The translations under genes were made by a program, and so were the position numbers. Below, one piece after another: positions 45,529 through 55,615 of a DNA stretch of 64,000 nucleotides. The stretch lies in assembly GCA_963666035.2 (NCBI GenBank), contig CAXXJI010000011.1, forward strand, positions 41,784-105,783. Reading direction: 5' to 3'. Source of the DNA: CALMFG01 sp963666035 (GTDB lineage: Bacteria; Bacillota; Clostridia; Christensenellales; CALMFG01). A model generated the notes under the pieces. It saw only the letters and a program-made list of their open reading frames with translations, had not been told where the DNA came from and did not search any database. Positions within the stretch are counted from its first letter, which is position 1, and each line of letters begins with the position of its first letter.

Positions 45529-46407
45529 ATGGACAGAGTCGCGTTTACAATTCTCGGTAAGGATATATATTGGTATGGCGTCATTATCGCATGCGCTTTG
45601 CTGGTCGGAATCATTCTGGCATCTGTCGAAGCAAAAAAGCGTGGGTTTTCGCCTGAAGTGGTGCTGGATTTTCTGATTCTGGCGGTGCCGCTGGCGGTGA
45701 TCGGGGCTAGAGCTTACTATGTCATTTTTAATTACAGTGCTTATCAGGGCGATATCATGAAGATGATCGCAATCTGGGATGGGGGCATCGCGATATACGG
45801 GGCGGTGATCGGCGGGATCGTAGCGGCGCTTTTGATGCGCGCTTTCAGAAAATTCCCTGCGGTGACGCTTTTGGATATCTGCGCGCCTTCGCTGATTTTG
45901 GGGCAAGCCATTGGTCGCTGGGGGAACTTTATCAATCAGGAAGCCTACGGAAATCCGGTTTTAAACCCAAACTGGCAGTTCTTTCCCTATGCTGTATATA
46001 TTGAAACGCCTAAAGTCGCAGGACAGCTGCCGGGATACTATATGGCCACGTTTTTTTATGAGTTCGCGTGGAATTTCTTGGTTTTTGGCATCTTGCTGAT
46101 ACTGCTTAAATCTTTAAGAAAATACCGCGGCGCTGTATTTGCCGCGTACGTGATGTTCTATGGCATCGGGCGGTTTTTTATCGAAGGCCTTCGCACAGAC
46201 AGCTTGATGCTGACCGAAACCATTCGTGTCAGTCAGGCCTTGGCGCTGGTGATGGTGGCATTGGGTGGTTTTTATCTGGCTTATGTATTGACCAAAAAGC
46301 CCGAATATCAGGCATATGACGGGGTTTACAGTCTGGATCAGGCCGGATTTGAGGATAAACCAGGCAAGAAAGAGAAAAAGAAAAAAAAGAATGAGATTGA
46401 GCTTTAG
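45529..46407 (+). CDS. lgt: Prolipoprotein diacylglyceryl transferase
   Basis: 292 residues, seven TM helices, the signature GQAIGRWGNFINQEAYG with the essential arginine and YGVIIACALL at the start; the C-terminus is lysine-rich. Adds diacylglycerol to the lipobox cysteine of the many lipoproteins seen in this window. GGAGG ribosome site. Confidence 0.96.
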   Translation: MDRVAFTILGKDIYWYGVIIACALLVGIILASVEAKKRGFSPEVVLDFLILAVPLAVIGARAYYVIFNYSAYQGDIMKMIAIWDGGIAIYGAVIGGIVAALLMRAFRKFPAVTLLDICAPSLILGQAIGRWGNFINQEAYGNPVLNPNWQFFPYAVYIETPKVAGQLPGYYMATFFYEFAWNFLVFGILLILLKSLRKYRGAVFAAYVMFYGIGRFFIEGLRTDSLMLTETIRVSQALALVMVALGGFYLAYVLTKKPEYQAYDGVYSLDQAGFEDKPGKKEKKKKKNEIEL

Positions 46408-46420
46408 GAGGAACGCTTTT

Positions 46421-46690
46421 ATGGGTATGGATGAATTCAAAAAAGATTTAAAAGAAGGCTTTGAAAACGTTAAAGATACCATTGAAGACGCTGTGGATGA
46501 GCTGAAAGAGGACGTAAAAAAATACAAAGAATCCGAAATTCGGCAAGAGACCAAAGAGAACTTTAAAGCCGCATTCAACGAGGTGAAAGAAGCCGCCAAA
46601 GATACATGGGAAGAGGTATCGGAAGGCGTCAAAAAGGGCACAGAAGAGCTCTTCGGGAAAAAAGACGAGGATGACGATGAAAACGCATAA
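46421..46690 (+). CDS. Small amphipathic helical protein
   Basis: 89 residues from the ATG at 46421 (AGGAGG nine bases upstream). Repeating 11-residue-like pattern (KDLKEGFENVKDTIEDAV, ENFKAAFNEVKEAAKDTW), no cysteines, strongly acidic C-terminus. It resembles YtxH or apolipoprotein-like stress helices in character only. Co-transcribed with lgt (13 bases). Confidence 0.75.
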   Translation: MGMDEFKKDLKEGFENVKDTIEDAVDELKEDVKKYKESEIRQETKENFKAAFNEVKEAAKDTWEEVSEGVKKGTEELFGKKDEDDDENA

Positions 46691-46693
46691 AAT

Positions 46694-46715
46694 AAGGCCG
46701 TAAGGCCTTTTTTTA
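46694..46715. terminator. Terminator between converging genes
   Basis: AAGGCC / GGCCTT with a 4-base loop, then seven T. Confidence 0.85.
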
Positions 46716-47276
46716 TATATGCTTGATTAAATGCTCAACCAGAATACGAACACCGATGAGGATTAGAACCGTTCCGCCGAGCAGATCGGCGTATCGTTCC
46801 AGATTTTCCGCCTTTGAGAGACGTGCGCCCAAAAGCACACCTAAAAAAGACAGGACAAAGGTGACGATACCGATGATGAGAGACGGGAGTAATATCGGTG
46901 AATTCAGCGAGGAAAAACTGAGCCCAGCGGCCATCGCATCAACGCTGGTCACCAGCGCCAGCGCAATCAGCATCCGAAACCGCACCAGTGGTTTGATGTC
47001 CTCGATGCTGAAGGATTCGACGATCATCTTTCCGCCGATAAACACGAGCAGACCGAAAGCGACCCAATGGTCGATGGGCTGAATAAAGCGATACAGCGCA
47101 AAGCCGATCAACCAGCCGATCAGCGTCATGCCCATTTGGAAAACGCCAAAAGCAAGCCCGCAGCGGCGGGCATTCAGCGGTGCGTTTTTCTTATCAGAAA
47201 GTCCGGTGGCCAGCGATACAGCCAGCGCATCCATCGCCAGCGCAAAGGCTGTGATGATGACAGTAAAAAATGTCAC
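46713..47276 (-). CDS. mntP: Manganese efflux pump MntP
   Basis: 187 residues, six TM helices, the duplicated family motif AFALAMDALAVSLATGL and TSVDAMAAGLSF with the aspartates needed for Mn2+ export, and GVxLGARLSK. Follows the SGNH gene by 4 bases on the same strand, so it may be translated from that message although functionally unrelated. No yybP-ykoY riboswitch is visible directly upstream because a gene sits there. Confidence 0.93.
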   Translation of the reverse strand: MTFFTVIITAFALAMDALAVSLATGLSDKKNAPLNARRCGLAFGVFQMGMTLIGWLIGFALYRFIQPIDHWVAFGLLVFIGGKMIVESFSIEDIKPLVRFRMLIALALVTSVDAMAAGLSFSSLNSPILLPSLIIGIVTFVLSFLGVLLGARLSKAENLERYADLLGGTVLILIGVRILVEHLIKHI

Positions 47277-47280
47277 GGGT

Positions 47281-48297
47281 CTATTCTCCTTGGTCGTGCT
47301 GTCTTAAGTACCATTTTGCTATCCAATCGGTCACTTTATCAGCGCCTATATTATTCAGGTGCTGGTTAGGCCCGACATTTTCATCTGCAAAATCGGTGTA
47401 TTCCAACGAAAGACCTGTTCGATTAAGATCGATATAGGTGACACCCTTTGCATCAAAATAATCGGAAAAAGCGGTATAGATTTCATCGTAATTGGTGTGA
47501 TCCACAAACACTGGCAGCCAGGGGAGCGTGATAAAAACCACATCAACATTTTCTTCACGGCACATTTCAATGATACTGTCCCAGTATTTTAGATTAGTGT
47601 CCATGGCGGAACTGACACTGAAATCATAATAATAATCATCATAGGATGCCAGTTTCTCTTTTGTAAGTATATACGGGGAAGATCGGCTGCCCTGATCGTG
47701 GAGGGTAAGATAGCGATTATAGATTTCGGTTCTTGATTTATCAAATAAAAATCGGGTATGCCATAGATCGGGTGTTTTCCAATTGGCATGGTATTTGATC
47801 AGGGGCAAAAAGGCGTCGAATTTTCGACGAAGTCCAGGTTGATTCACCATACCGTAAAGCTTAGTATAATAGTCATTCACAGATCGCAAAACTGCAGTAT
47901 CCGCATCCAAGGCGCGAGAATACCCTTCATCGAATGGCGTGGGGTAGATCATGGAAAAAGTTTCGATTACGATTAAATCGATATCCTCATGTGCCGCTAA
48001 AGCTTCTTTAACCAGCAATTTGGCGCTGAGTACAGTTTGACTGGTAGTGGCCACGTTATAGGATTTTGTACCGGTCAAATCATCAAACTGATCGGCGTCA
48101 ATACCGACGATTGCGTGGGAGTTGCCGACAAAAAGTACGTCTAAATTCTCGAGTGTATATAAGCCCTTTACGTTGAAATAGCTTTCTGATTTTCTATACG
48201 TAAAGATATAACCGACGCCGGTAATCAAGGCCAGTGTGATTGCGGTGACAACAGCACCACGCAGCAATCCTTTTTTTTGTGTTTTGGTAAGTGCCAT
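47281..48297 (-). CDS. SGNH-type membrane-anchored acyl-transfer protein
   Basis: 338 residues from ATG 48297 (GAGGT upstream; a longer frame to 48402 overlaps the MBOAT gene). One N-terminal TM (~14-33), then an SGNH/GDSL-like extracytoplasmic domain with the serine in LFVGNSHAIVGIDA and the histidine in NQHLNNIGA. Such DltD/AlgX-like proteins act with MBOAT proteins to O-acylate surface polymers. Directly downstream of the MBOAT gene (13 bases). Confidence 0.82.
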   Translation of the reverse strand: MALTKTQKKGLLRGAVVTAITLALITGVGYIFTYRKSESYFNVKGLYTLENLDVLFVGNSHAIVGIDADQFDDLTGTKSYNVATTSQTVLSAKLLVKEALAAHEDIDLIVIETFSMIYPTPFDEGYSRALDADTAVLRSVNDYYTKLYGMVNQPGLRRKFDAFLPLIKYHANWKTPDLWHTRFLFDKSRTEIYNRYLTLHDQGSRSSPYILTKEKLASYDDYYYDFSVSSAMDTNLKYWDSIIEMCREENVDVVFITLPWLPVFVDHTNYDEIYTAFSDYFDAKGVTYIDLNRTGLSLEYTDFADENVGPNQHLNNIGADKVTDWIAKWYLRQHDQGE

Positions 48298-48310
48298 ATA
48301 TAAAACCTCG

Positions 48311-49768
48311 TTAGAATTGGAAGTAGATAAACTGATTAACCACATTGTCGCCATAGATACCAAATATGATAATGACCATGATGGCAAGCACGATAGCGGC
48401 ATGGCGAAGTGCCAGCGGACGCTCCTCCAGCCAAGCCACCAGAGGTTTTTTTTGATTGAAAATCTCGGCTATTATCAAGATGAAAACAGCGATAAATGCG
48501 ACCACACGATCCTGAAGATCGAACCCGGTAAAAATTGTGCTCGGGGTCAACGGAGCAGCGGATACGGTAAACATTTGTTTGAAGACCAGTAAAGATTGGC
48601 TTAAAGTGGCCGAACGGAAAAATACCCAGGCCAGCACCACAGAAGTCAATGTGATGATGTATGACATTGTCAGCGAGATACCGCGGATACCTTTGTTTTG
48701 GTGGGTGACCAACGGTATGACCAACGGACGGGTTAAGCGCTCGATGATCTGGTAGAGGGCATGGAGCACACCCCAAACGATAAAAGCAAAGCTGGCACCG
48801 TGCCATAAACCGCTGATTGCGAATACCAGCAGGATATTGACATACTGCCGGGCTGGACCTTTTCGGTTGCCGCCAAGCGGGATATAGATATAATCCCGAA
48901 GCCATGTGGTCAGCGAAATGTGCCAGCGGCTCCAGAATTGCTGAATATTGGTGGCAAGATAGGGCGACTTAAAGTTCTGCATTAACCGGAAACCTAAAAT
49001 TTCCGCTGTCCCGATCGCGATCAGCGAATACCCCGCAAAGTCACAGTAAATCTGCAAAGCAAAGCATAGAGTAGCTACCACAATCGTAAGTCCGGAAAAT
49101 AGTTCGGGAGCACTGTAAACCGCATTGACATTGATGGCCAATCTGTCAGCCACCACCATTTTCATAAAAAAGCCGCCCAGCATTTTATATATACCGGTTC
49201 GGAATCGATCAGGATCAAAGGTTTGCTTCTCATAAAACTGGGGCAGCAGGTGTTCGCTTCGCTCAATCGGTCCAGCGACCAGCTGGGGGAAGAAGCTGAC
49301 ATACAAAGCAAAGATGCCGAAATGTTTTTCCGCCGGCGTTCTTTTCCAATAAACATCAATGGTGTAGGAAAGGGTCTGGAGAGTGAAGAATGAAATGCCG
49401 ACAGGCAGCAGGATATTGAGCGGAGTCAAAGCAAAATCAGCGCGAACTAACTGCAATGCACCGTTAACAATGGTGATCACAAAGTTTAAATACTTAAATC
49501 CGAATAGCACCGCCAAGGATGCGATCAGCCCGATTAAAAGGTAGGTTTTTCGCGCACGCTGGGTTTTCGCGTTCCCCATCAGACGACCCATGGCATAATT
49601 AACTGTGGTGGTGAATAAAATCAGCGCGATATAGCCGACATTCCAACACATGTAAAAAAAGTAACTGGCGGCAAGCAGCAGCACCCAGCGGAATCGATGC
49701 GGGATGATAAAGAATAATGGGATGACGATGATGATAAAACCAATAAAGTCCAGTGAATTAAACAGCAT
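48311..49768 (-). CDS. MBOAT-family O-acyltransferase (AlgI/PatA-like)
   Basis: 485 residues, ~11 TM helices, LPVGISFFTLQTLSYTIDVY, FFPQLVAGPIERSEHLLPQF, WRWH-type WSRWHISLTTWLRDYIYIPL and the catalytic histidine in SGLWHGASFAFIVWG. MBOATs pass acetyl or other acyl groups across the membrane to a partner esterase-like protein, here the SGNH gene that follows. The donor and the target polymer are unknown. Confidence 0.92.
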   Translation of the reverse strand: MLFNSLDFIGFIIIVIPLFFIIPHRFRWVLLLAASYFFYMCWNVGYIALILFTTTVNYAMGRLMGNAKTQRARKTYLLIGLIASLAVLFGFKYLNFVITIVNGALQLVRADFALTPLNILLPVGISFFTLQTLSYTIDVYWKRTPAEKHFGIFALYVSFFPQLVAGPIERSEHLLPQFYEKQTFDPDRFRTGIYKMLGGFFMKMVVADRLAINVNAVYSAPELFSGLTIVVATLCFALQIYCDFAGYSLIAIGTAEILGFRLMQNFKSPYLATNIQQFWSRWHISLTTWLRDYIYIPLGGNRKGPARQYVNILLVFAISGLWHGASFAFIVWGVLHALYQIIERLTRPLVIPLVTHQNKGIRGISLTMSYIITLTSVVLAWVFFRSATLSQSLLVFKQMFTVSAAPLTPSTIFTGFDLQDRVVAFIAVFILIIAEIFNQKKPLVAWLEERPLALRHAAIVLAIMVIIIFGIYGDNVVNQFIYFQF

Positions 49769-49792
49769 AATCTCTCCTGTGCACTATTTAAG

Positions 49793-50887
49793 CTACAGTA
49801 TTTTGTCGAAAATCGCCGAGAATTCTTTTTTGGTCTCGGTGATTGCATAGGGTTTTACACTTTTCGCCGCTTCAGCCTGCATGTGTATATAAGTACGTGT
49901 GTTTTTATTGAGCGCTGTTAAGATTTCTGTCAGCCGTTTAATATCCCCCGGCGCGTAAAGAAATCCGTTTACCTCATTTTTGACTAAATCACGGTTGCCT
50001 TTGACGTCGGATACCACGCATGGGATGCCGCATGCCAGGGCTTCCATGATGTTAAAGGGCAGCCCTTCGATTTTGGATGAGCTGACCACATAATCGCAGG
50101 ACGAGTAAACCGGAGCAATGTTGTCGAGATAGCCTAAAAACTCAACCCGATCAGCGATACCGAGAGATTCTGCCAGGTGTTGATTGTCTTCCGTCAATTT
50201 GCCGTCGCCAGCCAGCTTTAAGGTCAGATCAGCCCCCTGCTTGATTGCCCCAGCCATCGCGGTCAGCAACTCCTGATGGTTTTTTCGTTCGGAATGCTCA
50301 GCCACGTATAAAAGATCGGTGGAAGGCGAATGATTGAGCGATTTGACTTCGCTGAAGTATTTTTGGGGATCATAGCCCATACCGTGCACAAAAAAGACAT
50401 TTTGTGAGCAAAGTTTAAACTGATTGGCATACGCTAAATCTTCACTGTTCATCACGATAATGTCGTCGGTTTTCTTTGCCAGTAATTTTTCAATGGCGAT
50501 ATAAAGCTTGTTTTTAGAAGGCGAAACATTCTGACCAAAAAAATACCCGTGACTGATGTTGATAACACGGGTGGTTTTTTTATTTTTTTTTGGCAATGCA
50601 AGACGCACCAAAGCGGCGGTCAACGCGGTGTTGAGTATAATGGCATCATATTTGTTTTGTTTAAGCACACGACGGATTTTTAAGATGATTCCGATGTTTT
50701 TCGGACTTAAGATTTTCTTATAAAAGGGTATATTAAAAAAACGGTGCCTAGGTAATTCTGAGGCATCGCCGTTGGCCATTATGTCCACGGATATACCTTT
50801 GTTTTCCAGCATCGCGATATAGGGTTTGTGGAAGTGTTTGATATGACGCAAGGTAGATGCGGCATAAAGCAAACGTTTTGTTGCCAT
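49793..50887 (-). CDS. Glycosyltransferase family 4 (GT-B)
   Basis: 364 residues from ATG 50887 (GGGGAG seven bases upstream). C-terminal domain has DLLYVAEHSERKNHQELLTA and the donor-site E-x7-E region SKIEGLPFNIMEALACGIPC. Nucleotide-sugar-dependent retaining transferase, probably for surface polysaccharide. Same strand as the MBOAT/SGNH pair. Confidence 0.88.
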   Translation of the reverse strand: MATKRLLYAASTLRHIKHFHKPYIAMLENKGISVDIMANGDASELPRHRFFNIPFYKKILSPKNIGIILKIRRVLKQNKYDAIILNTALTAALVRLALPKKNKKTTRVINISHGYFFGQNVSPSKNKLYIAIEKLLAKKTDDIIVMNSEDLAYANQFKLCSQNVFFVHGMGYDPQKYFSEVKSLNHSPSTDLLYVAEHSERKNHQELLTAMAGAIKQGADLTLKLAGDGKLTEDNQHLAESLGIADRVEFLGYLDNIAPVYSSCDYVVSSSKIEGLPFNIMEALACGIPCVVSDVKGNRDLVKNEVNGFLYAPGDIKRLTEILTALNKNTRTYIHMQAEAAKSVKPYAITETKKEFSAIFDKIL

Positions 50888-51028
50888 AAAAAATCTCCCC
50901 GTAAAAACTATGTTTATCATACACAAAAGTCGGCAATTTTTCAAGCACCGTTTGGTTTATGCTCGGTTGTTGTAGGGACATTTGTGTGCTAAAATAGCAT
51001 AGAAAAATGGTTTTGGAGGAAAACGGGC

Positions 51029-51973
51029 TTGGATGCATTGGTGGGGTACACAGGGTTTGTCGGGAGTAATTTGGCAGGTCAGCATGCGTTTGATGCGCTT
51101 TATAACACAAAAAACATCACGGAAAGCTTTGGTACGTCTCCCGACCTGTTGGTGTATTCGGGTGTACCCGCCCAGAAGTTTGTAGCTAACCAAAACCCAG
51201 AAGCCGATTTAAAAATCATCTGCGGGGCGATTGATAACATCAAAGCCATCAGACCGGAGACGCTGGTGCTGATTTCTACGATCGATGTCTATCAAAACCC
51301 GACAGAGGTTGACGAGGGCACGGTGATGGCGACCGAAGGGCTGAACCCATATGGGTTTAACCGTTTGGTTTTGGAAAACTGGGTGAGGGAAAACGTACAT
51401 CGCTTTAAGCGGACACTGATTGTACGGCTTCCCGGGCTGTTTGGGCAAAACCTAAAGAAAAATTTCATCTATGATTTGATTCATATCATCCCGTTCATGC
51501 TGAATGCGGCAAAATATGATGAATTAGCGGCAAAGTCGGATTTGATTAAAGACAACTACCGTTTGCAGGACAACGGCTTTTATGCCTGCATCGGGGACGA
51601 TAAAACTAGACAGGCGCTGAAAGCGGAGTTTATCCGCCTTGGGTTTACGGCGCTGAATTTTACAGACAGCCGCGCGCGATTTCAGATGTATCCACTTTCG
51701 CGTTTGTGGGCGGATATTGAGACGGCACTTTCTGCTGGATTAAAAACTGTCAATCTGGCGACCGAACCGGTGACCGCGGCGGAGATTTACGCACTGACGC
51801 ATGATATGCCATTTGTTAATGAGCTAAGCCGGACGGTACCGAATTATGACTTCAAAACGCGTTTTGACGGGGTGTTTGGCGGACGCGGGGGGTATATCGC
51901 TGATCAAGCGACAATACTAAGTGAGATCAAGACGTTTATAGAAGCGGAACTGAAAGCAGGGGCAACGGATTGA
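51029..51973 (+). CDS. NAD-dependent epimerase/dehydratase-like protein (extended SDR)
   Basis: 314 residues from TTG with GGAGG ~10 bases upstream. Rossmann glycine motif GYTGFVGSN right at the N-terminus, LVLISTIDVYQNP (catalytic Thr/Ser region) and NPYGFNRLVLEN, which carries Y-x3-R in place of the canonical Y-x3-K. Likely modifies a nucleotide sugar or a related small molecule. Overlaps the next gene by four bases. Confidence 0.78.
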   Translation: MDALVGYTGFVGSNLAGQHAFDALYNTKNITESFGTSPDLLVYSGVPAQKFVANQNPEADLKIICGAIDNIKAIRPETLVLISTIDVYQNPTEVDEGTVMATEGLNPYGFNRLVLENWVRENVHRFKRTLIVRLPGLFGQNLKKNFIYDLIHIIPFMLNAAKYDELAAKSDLIKDNYRLQDNGFYACIGDDKTRQALKAEFIRLGFTALNFTDSRARFQMYPLSRLWADIETALSAGLKTVNLATEPVTAAEIYALTHDMPFVNELSRTVPNYDFKTRFDGVFGGRGGYIADQATILSEIKTFIEAELKAGATD

Positions 51974-52755
51974 AACTATCGATATCCAATATTGCTTGGG
52001 GAAAAGAAGACGATACCGAGATGCTGGCATATATTAAAACCAGCGGATTTTTGGGCCTTGAAGTTGCGCCTACGCGGATTATCGAAAAAGATCCGTATGA
52101 CCATTTGGAACAGGCGGCGGCGTTTTATCAAAGCGTGGATGAATTGGGGCTTTCGGTACCGTCTATGCAGTCCATCTGGTTCGGCCGTACCGAGCGGGTG
52201 TTTTACGATTCAGCGCAGAGAGCGGCCTTAGCTGAGCACACCAAAAAAGCCATGGATTTTGCAAAAACACTGAATTGCGGCAATCTGGTGTTCGGATCGC
52301 CCAAAAACCGTGTGCTGGAAGATGAAAGCCAGCGGGAAGCCGGACTTGCCATGATCGCTGAAATTGCCGAATATGCCGAAAGTAAGAATACGGTGTTTGC
52401 CGTTGAACCGAATCCAACCATATACAATACTAATTTTATCAACCGCACCGAGGAAGCTTTTGCGCTGGTGAAAGAGATCAATCAAAACGGGTTGAAGGTG
52501 AATGTCGATATCGGTACAATGATTGAAAACGGCGAAAATATCGGAATACTTGAAAAAGATATGAACTTGATTAACCATATCCATATCTCGGAACCCTATC
52601 TGGCGGTGCCGCAAAAACACAAGCTGCATCGAGATCTAGCCGATTTGCTTCGCTCGAACGGATATGACCGGTTTGTTTCCATTGAGATGAAAAACCCCGG
52701 AGATATTCAAACGGTGAAAGAAACGATGATATATATCAGAGAGGTATTCAGATAG
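51970..52755 (+). CDS. Sugar phosphate isomerase/epimerase (xylose-isomerase-like TIM barrel)
   Basis: 261 residues from TTG. AP-endonuclease-2 fold: GFLGLEVAPTRII, metal-type residues in FAVEPNP, NVDIGTM, HIHISEPYL and SIEMKNPG. Works on sugars or keto-acids; substrate unknown. Overlaps the epimerase-like gene and abuts the GT2 gene, so the three act together. Confidence 0.85.
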   Translation: MKLSISNIAWGKEDDTEMLAYIKTSGFLGLEVAPTRIIEKDPYDHLEQAAAFYQSVDELGLSVPSMQSIWFGRTERVFYDSAQRAALAEHTKKAMDFAKTLNCGNLVFGSPKNRVLEDESQREAGLAMIAEIAEYAESKNTVFAVEPNPTIYNTNFINRTEEAFALVKEINQNGLKVNVDIGTMIENGENIGILEKDMNLINHIHISEPYLAVPQKHKLHRDLADLLRSNGYDRFVSIEMKNPGDIQTVKETMIYIREVFR

Positions 52756-53547
52756 ATGGTTTATCCGGCAAAAAAAGGCGTTCCCCAATTTGAAGCTTAC
52801 GAATTTGAAGATCAAAAAAGCGAGTATTGCCTGCTGATTCCCGTCATTAACGAAAGCAGGCGTATCATTGCTGAGCTGACGCGCGCACAGGAAGCAGGCA
52901 TCGACAAGCTTTGCGATATCATCATCTGCGACGGCGATTCCTCGGACGGCAGTACGGAGCACGCGGGGTTAAAAGCGCTGGGGGTGAACACGCTTCTGGT
53001 CAAAAAAGACACCGGTCGACAGGGTGCTCAGCTTCGTATGGGTATCTGGTTTGCAATAAAGCGGGGATATCAAGGCATACTGACCATAGACGGAAACAAC
53101 AAGGACAGTATCGAAAGCGTACCGTTGTTTATTAATAAACTGGAAGAGGGGTATGACTTTGTGCAGGGCTCCCGCTTTATCGCCGGAGGCAGGGCTGTCA
53201 ACACACCGCTTTCACGGCATCTGGCTGTGCGGCTGATCCATGCACCGGGGATTTCAAAGATAGCAGGGAAAAGGTTTACCGATACGACCAATGCCTTTCG
53301 AGGCTATTCGGCACAGTATTTAAACCACCCGCAAGTTCAGCCATTGCGGGATATCTTTGTTACCTACGAACTGCTAGCCTATCTTTCGGTGCGGGCCAGC
53401 CAGCTGGGGATGAAAACCTGTGAGGTGCCGGTGACGCGCGCCTACCCCCAAAAAGGCAAAACGCCCACCAAAATCAGCCCGATTAGAGGCAACCTGAATT
53501 TGCTGAGAATTCTAACGGATTTAAAAAAGGGCAGGTATAATCCTTAA
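52756..53547 (+). CDS. Glycosyltransferase family 2 (dolichyl-phosphate-mannose-synthase-like)
   Basis: 263 residues. CLLIPVINESRR, IICDGDSSDGSTE, GAQLRMGIWFAIKRGY and ILTIDGNNKDS with the metal-binding D-x-N/D, then QGSRFIAGG and a ...TNAFRGYS segment. Transfers a sugar to a lipid phosphate or similar acceptor. Last gene of the three-gene sugar operon. Confidence 0.88.
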   Translation: MVYPAKKGVPQFEAYEFEDQKSEYCLLIPVINESRRIIAELTRAQEAGIDKLCDIIICDGDSSDGSTEHAGLKALGVNTLLVKKDTGRQGAQLRMGIWFAIKRGYQGILTIDGNNKDSIESVPLFINKLEEGYDFVQGSRFIAGGRAVNTPLSRHLAVRLIHAPGISKIAGKRFTDTTNAFRGYSAQYLNHPQVQPLRDIFVTYELLAYLSVRASQLGMKTCEVPVTRAYPQKGKTPTKISPIRGNLNLLRILTDLKKGRYNP

Positions 53548-53652
53548 AACCGTTTTAGGTGCGGTTTTGATTGAAGTATCTTTTGGCTTATGTTAGAATG
53601 AGCGCAAGATTTTTAATAGGGATGAATACACTGTTTTAGGAGTTTTATTGAT

Positions 53653-54174
53653 ATGATTTTGAAGAAAACAAGGCTTTTGATATTGGTTGTGATGTTTGTG
53701 GTCATGCTTTCGGCCTGTGGGGCGAAAGCGGGTATGTCCGAAGATGATTTGATCTTTCACGTAGGCGACAGCGCATTTGCGCTGGATTCGGACGCATCCA
53801 AACTGGTGGAAGCGCTGGGCGAGAATTACACCTATTCGGAGGCGGTATCATGCGCGTATGTCGGCATGGATAAAGTCTTTTCCTATGATGGAATTGATAT
53901 ATTCACCTATCCGCTGGATGATATTGACCGCATTGATGAGATATATATCACATCGGACGCTTACCAAACGGCCAAAGGCATTACCGTGGGCTCGACACTA
54001 AGCGAAATACAGGCGGCCTACGGCAAGGATGCGGCTGACGTAGACGGTGACGGGCTGCTGGTGCTGACGCTGGACGGACCGAGCATAGATACCGATCAGC
54101 CCTGCCTTTATTTTGTGATGGACGGCGACACGGTGTTGGAATTCAGCTTCTATTCGGCTTCTAACCGCCAATAA
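53653..54174 (+). CDS. Small lipoprotein of unknown function
   Basis: 173 residues. Signal ending MLSAC (Cys22), then an alpha/beta domain with GxxLxEIxAAYGKD (TVGSTLSEIQAAYGKDAAD), a pattern common in clostridial surface lipoproteins. AGGAG ribosome site. 23 bases before the MBOAT gene. Confidence 0.75.
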   Translation: MILKKTRLLILVVMFVVMLSACGAKAGMSEDDLIFHVGDSAFALDSDASKLVEALGENYTYSEAVSCAYVGMDKVFSYDGIDIFTYPLDDIDRIDEIYITSDAYQTAKGITVGSTLSEIQAAYGKDAADVDGDGLLVLTLDGPSIDTDQPCLYFVMDGDTVLEFSFYSASNRQ

Positions 54175-54197
54175 ACTTTGATCTAATTGGATAACGT

Positions 54198-55601
54198 ATG
54201 GTATTTTCTTCAACCACTTTTCTGTTTATTTTTCTGCCGATCGTATTTTTGGCATATATTCCGTTGGGCCCGCGCCTGCGGAATATTTTGTTGCTCGTTG
54301 CGTCGCTTATCTTCTACGCCTGGGGCGAGCCTTTATTTGTGCTGGTCATGCTGGCATCCATCGGGCTTAACTACCTGTTTGCCCGGCTGATTGACGGAGG
54401 AAGAACGGACAACGCTAAGCGCGGATTTGTAGCCGCGGCGGTGGTACTGAACTTACTTCTGCTGATTGTTTTTAAGTATACCAACTTTATCGTTGATAAT
54501 TTAAACACCGCGCTGAATCTGCATATTCAGGTGGTGAAAATCAGCCTGCCCATCGGCATTTCATTTTTTACCTTCCAGGCGATGAGTTATATCATTGACG
54601 TATATCGCGAAAAAAACCGCTCTGAGAAGAGCATACTAAACGTTGCGCTGTATATCAGCTTTTTCCCGCAGCTGATCGCAGGGCCGATCGTGAAATATCA
54701 CGATATCGCCGAGCAGATTCAGAAGCGAGAGATGACTACCGACAAGGTGTTTTTAGGCCTTCGGCGGTTTATTATCGGGCTTTCAAAAAAGCTGCTCATC
54801 GCAACACCGTGGGACTGACTGCGGACAAAATATTTGCCGCGGCGCCGGCCGAACTTTCAGCAGGGTTAGCCTGGCTGGGAGCGGTGTCATATGCTTTGCA
54901 GATCTACTTCGATTTCTCCGGCTATTCGGATATGGCGATCGGTCTGGCTTCGCTCTTTGGCTTTGAGCTGAAAGAAAACTTCAATTATCCTTACATCAGC
55001 CAGAGCATTAAAGAATTCTGGCGCAGATGGCATATCTCGCTGTCCACATGGTTTAAGGAATACCTATATATCCCTCTGGGCGGTAACCGTAAGGGCTATG
55101 CTCGTACCGGCGTTAATATGTTTATCGTGTTCCTCTGCACGGGCATCTGGCACGGCGCGGCATGGAACTTTGTGGTATGGGGTCTGTTTAACGGCTTGTT
55201 TTTGCTGCTGGAGAATTACAAGGTATTGCAGCCCTGAAAAATGGCCCAAGTTCTTTCGCCACGTTTATGCTTTTTTGGTGTTCGTCATCGGGTTTACCAT
55301 TTTCCGTGCGCCGAATCTGACGTATGCGTTGGGGTTCATCAGCAGGATGTTTGCGGGCGATATGACCCAAGCATCACATTTTTTGCTGGCCGAGCTTTCC
55401 ACGCCGTTGATGTGGACAGTGCTGGGCACGGCGGTAATCGCATCGCTTCCGACATTACAGAAAATCAAAACCATAATGGGCGAAAATCCCATGTTGGTAT
55501 TAGAACAGACGGCTTATGGACTCACGCTGGTATTACTGGTGCTGTGCATCTTAAATATTTCGTCATCCACGTTTAATCCGTTTATCTATTTTCGGTTCTA
55601 G
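54198..55601 (+). pseudogene. MBOAT-family O-acyltransferase, interrupted by two compensating one-base changes
   Basis: Three overlapping frames together give a full ~467-residue MBOAT: frame 1 has LPIGISFFTFQAMSYIIDVY and SFFPQLIAGPIVKY; frame 2 has WRRWHISLSTWFKEYLYIPL and the catalytic GIWHGAAWNFVVWG; frame 3 supplies the last TM helices ending NPFIYFRF. Adding one A at ~54804 restores LIANTVGLTADKIF, and removing one C at ~55233 restores VLQPEKWPKFF. Probably an intact gene with sequence errors. Forms a pair with the DHHW-type gene that follows. Confidence 0.85.
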
Positions 55602-55615
55602 GGAAGGAGGACTCG

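Noticed and set aside
47277..47400. yybP-ykoY manganese riboswitch for mntP
   Set aside because: The space upstream is coding sequence of the SGNH gene, and no such aptamer is visible.
54198..55601. Programmed frameshifting in the MBOAT gene
   Set aside because: The two shifts are opposite in sign, lie in short homopolymers without a slippery heptamer or stimulatory structure, and similar indels occur in unrelated neighbours.
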